From Stomatobaculum longum (lineage in GTDB: Bacteria; Bacillota; Clostridia; Lachnospirales; Lachnospiraceae): a DNA stretch of 55,366 bases. A program made the translations under genes and the position numbers. The stretch is from the NCBI GenBank assembly GCA_000242235.1, contig JH590861.1, forward strand, positions 1-55,366, given 5' to 3'. Under the pieces are notes generated by a model. That model did no database searches. It worked only from the letters and a program-made list of their open reading frames with translations, and was not told the origin of the DNA. Every line of letters starts with the position of its first letter. The stretch's first letter is position 1. Below, one piece after another: positions 48,769 to 55,366 of the stretch.

Positions 48769-50880
48769 ATGAAAGTTTACGAGACTTCACAGATTCGAAA
48801 CGTTGTGCTCATGGGACACGGAGGCGCCGGTAAGACGACGCTCGCAGAGGCTTGCGCCTTTGTCGGCGGTGCGATTAAGAAAATGGGAAGCGTTCCGCAG
48901 GGCACAACGCTCAGCGATTACGATAAGGAAGAGCAGCGCCGCGGTTTCTCGATCAGCACAGCGCTGATTCCGGTCGAATATACGGATCAGGACGCAGAAC
49001 CGGTGAAAATCAATTTCCTCGACACCCCCGGCTATTTTGACTTTGTCGGCGAGGTGGAAGAGGCGGTCGCGGCGGCGGATGCGGCCGTGATTGTGGTCAA
49101 CTGCAAGGCCGGCTTGGAGCCCGGCACCATCAAGGCCTGGGAGCTCTGCGAAAAGCTCCGCCTGCCGCGCATCTTCTTTGTGACCAATATGGATGATGAC
49201 AAGGCGAGCTATCGCGAATTGCTCTTAAAGCTCGAGTCCCGCTTCGGAAAGCGCGTCGCGCCCTTGCATCTTCCGATTCGCGAGAACGAAAAGTTTGTGG
49301 GCTTTGTCAACGTCGTCAAGATGAAGGGCCGCCGCTTTGCGGAGCACAGCGCTGCGTACACGGATTCCGATATTCCGGATTACTCCGAGCACAACTTAAA
49401 GATTGCGCGCGAGGCGCTGCTCGAGGCGGTCGCGGAGTCGAGTGAAGCGTTCATGGAGCGCTACTTCTCCGGCGAGAGCTTTACCGAGGAAGAAATTTAT
49501 ACGACGCTCCGCGAACAGGTCGCAACCGGTGACATGGTTCCGGTCATGATGGGCTCCGGTGTGAACGCGCAGGGCGCAAACGCACTGATGAATGCGATTG
49601 TCCGCTACTTCCCCTCGCCCGAGAGAGCGGCGCGGGACAACGGCGTGGATTTGACGACAGGCGAGCATCTGGTTGCCAATTATAAGCCGGATGTAAATCT
49701 CTCGATGAAGGTCTTTAAGACCATCGCGGATCCGTTCATCGGCAAGTACAGCCTGGTTAAGGTGCTGACCGGCGTGCTCCGTCCGGACAGCGAACTCTTC
49801 AATACCGGCAAGGAAGTCGAGGAGAAGAGCGGCAAGATTTATGTGCTCCGCGGCAAGGAAGCAATCGAAGTCACCGAGCTTCGCCCGGGCGATATCGGCG
49901 CGATGGCCAAGCTGAACGAGACCGAGACCGGCGACACGCTCGCGAAGAAGCAGGCGCCGATTCTCTACAACCCGCCGCAGATTTCGAAACCCTATACCTA
50001 TAAGGCATATGTCGCAAAGAATAAGGGCGATGAGGATCGCATTGCCTCCGGTCTCGCGAAACTCATGGAAGAGGATCGCACGCTTCGCACCGAGGTCGAT
50101 GCGGAAAATCGCCAGTCCCTGCTCTACGGCATCGGCGACCAGCAGCTTGAAATTGTCGTGAGCAAACTCGCGAGCCGCTATAAGGCTGAGATTGTGCTCG
50201 AGAAGCCGCGCTTTGCGTTCCGCGAGACCATACGGAAGAAGGTTGAGGCGGCGGGACGCTATAAGAAGCAGTCCGGCGGTCACGGCCAGTTCGGCGATGT
50301 CAAGATGAGCTTCGAGCCCTCGGGCGACCTTGAAAAGGCCTATGTGTTCGAGGAGCAGGTCTTTGGCGGCGCGGTTCCGAAGAATTACTTCCCGGCGGTT
50401 GAGAAGGGCATTGCGGAGTGCTGCAAGAAGGGCCCGCTCGCGGCATACCCGGTGGTCGGTCTGAAGGCAGTGCTGCTCGACGGTTCTTATCACCCGGTCG
50501 ATTCCTCCGAGCTTGCATTCAAAATGGCGGCGAGCATCGCGTTTAAGAAGGGCTTCCTCGAGGCGATGCCGGTACTGCTCGAGCCGATTGTGGCACTCAC
50601 GGTGCGCGTGCCGGATGCGAACACCGGCGATGTGATGGGCGATCTGAACCGCAGAAGAGGTAGAGTGCTCGGCATGGAGTCCGATCACCACGGCAGGCAG
50701 CTGATTCACGCGGACATTCCGGCGTCCGAGCTCTACGGCTACGGCGCAGACCTTCGCTCCTTAAGCGGCGGTCTCGGCGAGTTCGCTTACGAGTTCAGCC
50801 GCTACGAGCAGTGCCCGGGCGATGTGCAGAAGCGCGAGGTCGAGGCGAGAGCTTCGCTTTTGAAGGGCGAAGAAGAGTAA
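48769..50880 (+). CDS. EF-G-like translational GTPase (paralogue)
   Basis: 703 aa with the full EF-G layout. G1 GHGGAGKTT near 16-24, G3 DTPGYFDF near 86-93, and a G4-like segment TNMDDD near 139-144, where classical EF-G has NKMD: the Lys is missing. Domains II-V follow, with the domain IV segment GHGQFGDVKMSFEP near 504-517 and the C-terminal RRGRVLGMESDHHGRQLI near 625. This matches the EF-G-like clade (FusA2 type) of Clostridia rather than the main fusA, which would lie with rpsL/rpsG and tuf. Role unsettled, perhaps ribosome recycling or stress. AGGAGGAGC precedes the ATG. Monocistronic. Confidence 0.92.
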   Translation: MKVYETSQIRNVVLMGHGGAGKTTLAEACAFVGGAIKKMGSVPQGTTLSDYDKEEQRRGFSISTALIPVEYTDQDAEPVKINFLDTPGYFDFVGEVEEAVAAADAAVIVVNCKAGLEPGTIKAWELCEKLRLPRIFFVTNMDDDKASYRELLLKLESRFGKRVAPLHLPIRENEKFVGFVNVVKMKGRRFAEHSAAYTDSDIPDYSEHNLKIAREALLEAVAESSEAFMERYFSGESFTEEEIYTTLREQVATGDMVPVMMGSGVNAQGANALMNAIVRYFPSPERAARDNGVDLTTGEHLVANYKPDVNLSMKVFKTIADPFIGKYSLVKVLTGVLRPDSELFNTGKEVEEKSGKIYVLRGKEAIEVTELRPGDIGAMAKLNETETGDTLAKKQAPILYNPPQISKPYTYKAYVAKNKGDEDRIASGLAKLMEEDRTLRTEVDAENRQSLLYGIGDQQLEIVVSKLASRYKAEIVLEKPRFAFRETIRKKVEAAGRYKKQSGGHGQFGDVKMSFEPSGDLEKAYVFEEQVFGGAVPKNYFPAVEKGIAECCKKGPLAAYPVVGLKAVLLDGSYHPVDSSELAFKMAASIAFKKGFLEAMPVLLEPIVALTVRVPDANTGDVMGDLNRRRGRVLGMESDHHGRQLIHADIPASELYGYGADLRSLSGGLGEFAYEFSRYEQCPGDVQKREVEARASLLKGEEE

Positions 50881-50892
50881 GAAGGAAGACGT

Positions 50893-50924
50893 ATCCCCGG
50901 CATGCAAAAGTGCCGGGGATTTTT
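50893..50924 (+). terminator. Rho-independent terminator after the EF-G-like gene
   Basis: ATCCCCGGCA / TGCCGGGGAT with an eight-base loop, then TTTT. Confidence 0.92.
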
Positions 50925-50990
50925 GCTGTGCGAAGAGACTGTAAGATGAAGAGTAAAGTCATAAAAACGTAAGCACCTTCCGGCTGGAGT

Positions 50991-51064
50991 TTCGCGCTGC
51001 TTCGTGCGAAAATAGAGGCGGTCACCGGTGGAAGCAACCACGGATTCAGGCACCTGTGTGACCG
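50991..51064 (+). promoter_or_regulatory. Structured leader before the binding-protein gene
   Basis: Hairpin TTCGCGC / GTGCGAA with loop TGCTTC (50991-51010), then a three-way-junction-like fold: outer stem CGGTCAC (51019-51025) / GTGACCG (51058-51064) enclosing GTGG-AAGCAA-CCAC and CAG-GCAC-CTG. The RBS follows at once (ACGGAGGAAAG), so folding could control translation. It does not match the cobalamin, TPP or other riboswitch consensuses I know. Confidence 0.4.
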
Positions 51065-51080
51065 GACGGAGGAAAGAATC

Positions 51081-52241
51081 ATGCGAAACAGAAAACAGGG
51101 AATGTATGTTTTATCGGCCGCGGCACTTGCGACTGCGCTCCTTTTTGCCGGCTGCGGACAGAAGGCAAACCGGCAAGGGAGCGCAAACAGCAGTGAGACA
51201 GGGCAGGCGGAGAGCGCGAACGAGGCGCGCGAGACTTATGCCTATCAGTCGGAAGAGGCGGACAGCAACGATCTTCGCCACTTCAAGGACGCCGCGGGGC
51301 GTGATGTGAGTGTCAAAAAAGATCTCACGAAGGTCGCGGTGCTCTCGACCGATGCGCAGTCCTACCTCTATATGATTGCGCCGGAGAAACTTGTCTCGGT
51401 TTGGCAGGAGCCGAAAGCAGAGGACTATGTGCCCTCGGCCTATGCAAATCTCCCGGCAATCGGAAAGAACAAGGCGAGCGACCAGAAGGCAGCGCTCCTG
51501 TCGTATCAGCCGGAAGTCATTCTATATATGTCGAACGGCAATGAGAAGGAGACCGGAACCGGTGCGATGGCGGACAAGCTCCAGGCGGATTTCGGTGTGC
51601 CGGTGGTCGAAATCGACTCGAGCTTCGCGGGACAGGGCAATGCGTTTCGCATGCTCGGCGATCTCCTCGGTAAGCGGGAGCGGGGCGAAGAGCTCGCAGC
51701 CTACACGGACGATGTATACCGGCGCGTGACGGCTGTCGCGGAGAAGGAAAAGAAGAAAGAAAAGAAGCTCATCTGCTTCCGCGGGAGCATGGAAAATGAA
51801 GTGCTTTTAAAGAGCGCCAAGACGAGTGAGGTCATAAATCTTCTCGCGGACAATGTCGTCGAGATGCAGGGAACCGAGGCGCAGCAGCGCGGCGGTAGCA
51901 TGATACTTGAGGCAGCCGATGTGAAACAGCTGAATCCGGATGTGATTCTGACGGATACGGCGAATTTTTTGAATCAGATGAACAGCGACAGCAGCTGGCA
52001 GGAAATTCCGGCCATCAAAAACACGCAGGTCTATCTGATTCCGTCGCGGCCGCATTCCTGGGTTCTTTCGCCCGCGCAGTATCCGATCGGCGCAATCTGG
52101 CTCGCGAACACCTTATATCCGAAGCAGGCGAACTTTGACCTCGAGAAAGAGATCCAGCAGTACTTTAAAACCTGTTACGGCAAGAATCTGAGCGCGGAAG
52201 AGTATCAAAACTTACTGAGCCCGCAAGAAAACGGGCAGTGA
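51081..52241 (+). CDS. Substrate-binding lipoprotein, FecB/BtuF type
   Basis: 386 aa. Lipoprotein signal with Cys at residue 25 (LFAGC), a Ser/Glu/Ala linker to about 55, then a class III binding-protein fold: KDAAGRDVSVKKDLTKVAVLS near 70, the PEKLVSVWQEP segment near 100, SYQPEVILYMSNGNEKE near 138-155, and a C-terminal RPHSWVLSPAQYPIGAIWLA near 328-347. Such proteins bind iron-siderophores, haem or cobalamin and feed an ABC importer. No permease or ATPase is adjacent; the genes must be elsewhere. A structured leader precedes it. GGAGGAAAG precedes the ATG. Confidence 0.88.
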   Translation: MRNRKQGMYVLSAAALATALLFAGCGQKANRQGSANSSETGQAESANEARETYAYQSEEADSNDLRHFKDAAGRDVSVKKDLTKVAVLSTDAQSYLYMIAPEKLVSVWQEPKAEDYVPSAYANLPAIGKNKASDQKAALLSYQPEVILYMSNGNEKETGTGAMADKLQADFGVPVVEIDSSFAGQGNAFRMLGDLLGKRERGEELAAYTDDVYRRVTAVAEKEKKKEKKLICFRGSMENEVLLKSAKTSEVINLLADNVVEMQGTEAQQRGGSMILEAADVKQLNPDVILTDTANFLNQMNSDSSWQEIPAIKNTQVYLIPSRPHSWVLSPAQYPIGAIWLANTLYPKQANFDLEKEIQQYFKTCYGKNLSAEEYQNLLSPQENGQ

Positions 52242-52325
52242 GACAGGTGGCGAAACAAGCGACGAAAAGCCGAATACAGCACAGTTGTCTATAAGAGAAT
52301 GTAAAATCAAAGTAAAGAAGATAAC

Positions 52326-52354
52326 TTGCAATTCTGTCTGAAAAAAACTACAAT
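52326..52354 (+). promoter_or_regulatory. Promoter of the CAP-domain gene
   Basis: TTGCAA, 17-base spacer, TACAAT. Confidence 0.82.
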
Positions 52355-52392
52355 TCAGGTTCGGAATCATATTGCACAACGAGGAGAGAGAC

Positions 52393-53100
52393 ATGAAGAA
52401 AATTGTAGGGGTGCTTGCGGCGCTCGGCGTTTTGGCGGCAATGCCTCTGACAGCATGGGCATCTGCCTGGCAGCAGACCAACGGCAGATGGTGGTATCAA
52501 ATGGACGGCGGCAAGTACCCTGTCAACGGCTGGATGTGGATTGACGGTGACCGGAACGGAATTGCGGAGTGCTATTACTTTGATCAGGCGGGTTATCTTC
52601 TGACCAATACGGTTACGCCGGACAACTGCCGTGTGAATCAGAGCGGTGCCTGGGTGGACGAAAACGGCACAGTTCACACAAAGCGCGTGCCGATTGTGCA
52701 GGAGAGCAGCAAAAATATAGAGGCAGAGCGGCAGGAAGTGCTGCGCCTCGTCAATGCGGAGCGGCGGAAGCGCGGACTCAGCGAACTCACGGAGAACCCG
52801 CTGCTCGAGGGCATTGCGGACCAGCGCGCGTCGGAAATCATCAGACTGTTTGATCATACAAGACCGAACGGCCAGAGCTTTGACTCGCTCTACCAGGAGC
52901 GCGGTGCGACAGGTTACGGTCGCTGGGGGGAGAATATCGCAATGGGACAGCCGGACGCAGCGGCGGTGGTCACGGCCTGGATGAACAGCCAGGGACATCG
53001 CGAGAACATTCTGCGACCGGAGTTCACGGAAATCGGCATCGGTGTCCGCTATGAGAACGGGCAGATGTACTGGGTGCAGAATTTCGGCGGCTATTATTGA
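52393..53100 (+). CDS. Secreted CAP-domain protein with wall-binding repeats
   Basis: 235 aa. Signal peptide (residues 1-25, cleaved near AWASA), then one and a half glucan/choline-binding-type repeats rich in Trp, Tyr and Gly (NGRWWYQMDGG, NGWMWIDGD, ECYYFDQAGYLLTNT), then a CAP/SCP domain from about residue 105: VLRLVNAERRKRGLSEL, FDHTRPNGQSF, WGENIAMG and GHRENIL, ending WVQNFGG. Extracellular, held on the wall by the repeats; the molecular role of bacterial CAP proteins is mostly unknown. GAGGAGAGAG precedes the ATG. Confidence 0.93.
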   Translation: MKKIVGVLAALGVLAAMPLTAWASAWQQTNGRWWYQMDGGKYPVNGWMWIDGDRNGIAECYYFDQAGYLLTNTVTPDNCRVNQSGAWVDENGTVHTKRVPIVQESSKNIEAERQEVLRLVNAERRKRGLSELTENPLLEGIADQRASEIIRLFDHTRPNGQSFDSLYQERGATGYGRWGENIAMGQPDAAAVVTAWMNSQGHRENILRPEFTEIGIGVRYENGQMYWVQNFGGYY

Positions 53101-53150
53101 TCATCGATCATCGTAGTAAGGCACTAAAATAAAAAAGGGGAGGACCGGAG

Positions 53151-54698
53151 ATGAAAAAGTCAAAGAAGGCATTGGCCCTCGGCGTCGCATTGCTCGCGCT
53201 CGGCGCGACGGCCTGTGCGGCAAAGGACACGAAGTCCGTACAGAGCACGGCAGCCACGACAGAGAGTGCGGCGTCTGCCGGGGAGAGCACGGCGGCGGAG
53301 AGCAAGCAGGCAGAGGCAGAGGATGACAAGCAGGCGGCGGCACCGGAGCAGCTTCGCGTGAGCATCGAGAGCATCCGTTCGACGCGGGAGCGCGAGTCGG
53401 GCGGCGAGACCGGTATGGGAAGTCAGGATCGGTTTTACGAGTATCCGGATTGGGCCATGCTTCCGACCGTCCCGGACGGCGCAACCGCTGCGCTCACCAA
53501 GGCACTCGACGCGTATGCGGACACCCAGCAACAGGCACTTGAGGCGTATGCGGCGGCACATCAAAACAGCGCAGAGGATGACTCGCTGCTGAATCGGTAC
53601 GCGGGCGATGTGCGCCTGACCCGGAGCGACAGCAATTATCTGAGCTTTGTGCGCGGCACCGACAGCTATTCTGCGGATGCCGAGGACTATACTTATGACA
53701 GCAAGACCGGTGAGCGCGTTTTGCTCACACAGATTGTGCGCGATGAGAAGCAGTTCGACAGCGCAGTCGATCAGGTGACGCAGGAGACCGGCATGACAGA
53801 GCTTGCGGCGCTGGCAAAAGAGGGCTTCCCGGCGAATAAGCTGGTCTGGGCACTCGGCAACGAGGGGCTGGAACTCTATCTTCCGAAGAGCGACGGAAAC
53901 TATGTGATGTACATTCGCGTGGTGCTCTCCTATGAGAGTTTTCCGGACCTTTTCACGGACCGGGTGAAAGCGCGTCCCGCACAGTACGCGGCGGTTCTTG
54001 TCCCGAATCAGCAGGCCTATATCGACGGCAAACGGATTCATGTCAGCGCGCCGAGCGGACAAAGCGGCAGTTTTACCGTCGAAGTTGACAACAAGGAGCA
54101 CACATTCAAAAAATCGGAGGAGTCGGGCGACCTTCTGAGCCTTGTCTTCGTGAAGACGACAGAGGGTGATTTCCTCTACTGCGAATTCGTCGGGGATATC
54201 GCCGATGACTCGCAGCTTGTCGAAGTAAACCTGGCAGACATGAGCGAAACCACAGAGCTCGGCACCCCGGACCTCTGCACAGGTTTTGACCTGCAGCGGG
54301 TCACCGATCCGGCGACGCTCTTCCTCAATGCGCGGCTCGATACCTTGAGCACGCTGACCGCGAGCCTGCCGGTCTCCGTGGGACAGGGCGGCAAGCTCGA
54401 GGCGCAAGGCAGCTATCAGTACCTCGGTGTCACAGAGCTTCACACGAAGCAGGCGCTTACCTTGTCTCTCGTGAAGAACGGCAAGGAGAGCGGTGAGACC
54501 GTAGAGCTCCCGGCGGACACAAAACTCTTCTTCTATGCGGGCGACGGAAAGAGCTATGTGGACTTCCGCCTCGAGGACAACAGAGTGGTCCGCGTGCACA
54601 TCGCTTCGGATGAAAACGGACCGGACGGTTCGCTCTGGAAAGTAGAGGGCAAGTATTACGACAAGGATGTATTCTCCGGCATGCGCTATGCAGGGTGA
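53151..54698 (+). CDS. Lipoprotein with DUF3298/RsiV-like region
   Basis: 515 aa. Lipoprotein-type signal with Cys at 22 (ATAC, a weaker lipobox), an Ala/Ser/Glu/Thr linker (about 30-65), then a domain resembling the DUF4163-DUF3298 pair of RsiV/PdaC proteins (ALDAYADTQQQALEAYAAAH, SDSNYLSFVRGTDSYSADAED, FDSAVDQVTQ). The C-terminal half (about 290-515) is a beta-rich region I do not recognise. Extracellular face. GGGGAGGAC precedes the ATG. It follows the CAP gene by 50 bases and is probably cotranscribed. Possibly a wall-stress sensor or binding protein; uncertain. Confidence 0.75.
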   Translation: MKKSKKALALGVALLALGATACAAKDTKSVQSTAATTESAASAGESTAAESKQAEAEDDKQAAAPEQLRVSIESIRSTRERESGGETGMGSQDRFYEYPDWAMLPTVPDGATAALTKALDAYADTQQQALEAYAAAHQNSAEDDSLLNRYAGDVRLTRSDSNYLSFVRGTDSYSADAEDYTYDSKTGERVLLTQIVRDEKQFDSAVDQVTQETGMTELAALAKEGFPANKLVWALGNEGLELYLPKSDGNYVMYIRVVLSYESFPDLFTDRVKARPAQYAAVLVPNQQAYIDGKRIHVSAPSGQSGSFTVEVDNKEHTFKKSEESGDLLSLVFVKTTEGDFLYCEFVGDIADDSQLVEVNLADMSETTELGTPDLCTGFDLQRVTDPATLFLNARLDTLSTLTASLPVSVGQGGKLEAQGSYQYLGVTELHTKQALTLSLVKNGKESGETVELPADTKLFFYAGDGKSYVDFRLEDNRVVRVHIASDENGPDGSLWKVEGKYYDKDVFSGMRYAG

Positions 54699-54801
54699 GA
54701 GATGCAGCGTTCCAAGTTGCTTACAATATTCTGAATTTCCTTTTTTTCACCTCTGTTTTCGCATATACTGACACCGTTATATGCGCAAAGACGGAGGCGG
54801 T

Positions 54802-55194
54802 ATGAGAGCTGCGGAGATTCGGGGAGCAAAAGAGCGAAGGCGGGCAGTGAGAAGACTCACTGTCCGCCTTGTGTTGCTCGGGCTCGCCTATGCGCTGTTT
54901 ATTCAGTGCACGGGCATCGGGATTCCCTGTCTGTTTCGCCTGGTGACAGGGTATCGCTGCCCGGGTTGCGGCATGACGCACGCGGCGATGGCATTGTTGC
55001 ACGGACAGCCGCGCACAGCCTGGCGGGAAAATCCGCTGAGTCTCACGGTTGTGCCGCTCTTGGTGTTCTACGGCACATATCGCGCCGAGGTCTATATCCG
55101 GACTGCGCGCACAGACTTCAAGGGATGGGAAATTCTGTTTCTTGGCGTCCTCTGGGCGGTCGTTCTGCTATTCTGGCTGCTCAGGAACCTGTAG
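54802..55194 (+). CDS. DUF2752 membrane protein
   Basis: 130 aa. A basic start (KERRRAVRRLTVR) precedes one membrane segment (about 20-38), the DUF2752 signature YRCPGCGMTHAAMALLHGQ near 55-73, and two further hydrophobic segments (about 85-97 and 108-126). Function unknown; the CPGCG motif is shared across the family. ATG 54802 has GGAGGCGG upstream; an in-frame ATG at 54781 lies before that site. A TATACT at 54774-54779 may be the promoter -10. Confidence 0.85.
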   Translation: MRAAEIRGAKERRRAVRRLTVRLVLLGLAYALFIQCTGIGIPCLFRLVTGYRCPGCGMTHAAMALLHGQPRTAWRENPLSLTVVPLLVFYGTYRAEVYIRTARTDFKGWEILFLGVLWAVVLLFWLLRNL

Positions 55195-55227
55195 ACATCG
55201 CTTTGAATGAGGAAAGGGGAGGGAACG

Positions 55228-55366
55228 ATGTATTGTCCGAATTGCGGCACAAAAATTATACCCGGGGCAAAGTTCTGCCCGAACTGCGGGGAGAAGCTGG
55301 AGTTTGCGCCGGAGAACACCGCGGGTGAGAGCACGGCTGAGAACAGCGAGGCAACGCAGCAGACAG
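55228..55366 (+). CDS. Zinc-ribbon protein, cut by window end
   Basis: First 46 codons only. Begins [20 protein letters not shown], a double CxxC zinc ribbon, then a Glu/Ala/Thr/Ser linker. This opens many membrane proteins of Firmicutes (zinc ribbon, linker, then membrane part), but what follows lies outside the window. GGAAAGGGGAGGG precedes the ATG. 33 bases after the DUF2752 gene, probably the same transcript. Confidence 0.85.
   Translation, partial: MYCPNCGTKIIPGAKFCPNCGEKLEFAPENTAGESTAENSEATQQT

Noticed and set aside
50941-51080. Cobalamin riboswitch before the FecB/BtuF-type gene
   Set aside because: The conserved B12 box and the GCCACTG element are absent; only a generic structured leader can be claimed.

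Overview
The window looks like a chromosomal segment of a GC-rich, anaerobic, monoderm Clostridium-type bacterium, most likely a Lachnospiraceae member. The signs are PolC, the gene order pyrH-frr-uppS-cdsA-dxr-rseP-ispG-polC, a transketolase split into two genes, a group-B-like [FeFe]-hydrogenase, a DUF3793/flavodoxin/Feo iron locus, and lipoproteins in place of periplasmic proteins. No genus can be named from this sequence alone. Most of the window is housekeeping; the accessory parts are small.

Layout. 1-2330: 3' four fifths of a 23S rRNA, followed directly by tRNA-Gly with no 5S gene between. 2637-5246: a small membrane protein, a degraded stretch and a phosphohexomutase. 5259-10865: an iron-related block (DUF2325, DUF3793, two flavodoxins, two FeoA, FeoB, a Cys-rich FeoB partner and a CxxC heavy-metal-associated domain protein) with several promoters and a DtxR/IdeR-like box. 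10908-11137: a short element with perfect 16-bp terminal inverted repeats carrying only the zinc-ribbon start of a transposase. 11258-12935: 5-formyl-THF cyclo-ligase and two uncharacterised genes. 12969-17111 (minus): an ABC cassette of ATPase, large secreted and anchored protein, and FtsX/MacB-type permease. 17407-20862: an ABC binding protein and permease lacking their ATPase, then the hydrogenase. 20977-25518: deoD and a heterodimeric ABC exporter. 25584-36403: the pyrH-to-polC cluster, which makes UDP/CTP precursors, recycles ribosomes, makes isoprenoid and phospholipid precursors, and replicates DNA. 36479-38878: leuS. 39206-39669: five tRNA genes including a tandem Pro-Glu duplication. 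39829-43477: split transketolase, sugar-type aminotransferase and HAD phosphatase, in one apparent transcription unit. 43586-45490 (minus): ftsH. 46018-48583 (minus): tRNA-Val, aroA, tyrA. 48769-50880: an EF-G paralogue. 51081 to end: an orphan metal/cofactor-binding lipoprotein, a CAP-domain wall protein, a DUF3298-like lipoprotein, a DUF2752 protein and the start of a zinc-ribbon protein.

The most interesting items are the iron block with its two uncharacterised DUF proteins and candidate metal operator, the internally deleted mobile element, the transketolase/aminotransferase/phosphatase operon, the anchored-protein ABC cassette, and a structured leader before the orphan binding protein. 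I did not find a clear-cut new defence or biosynthetic system; these are leads of moderate strength. All family assignments rest on motifs read by eye, and no database search was possible.
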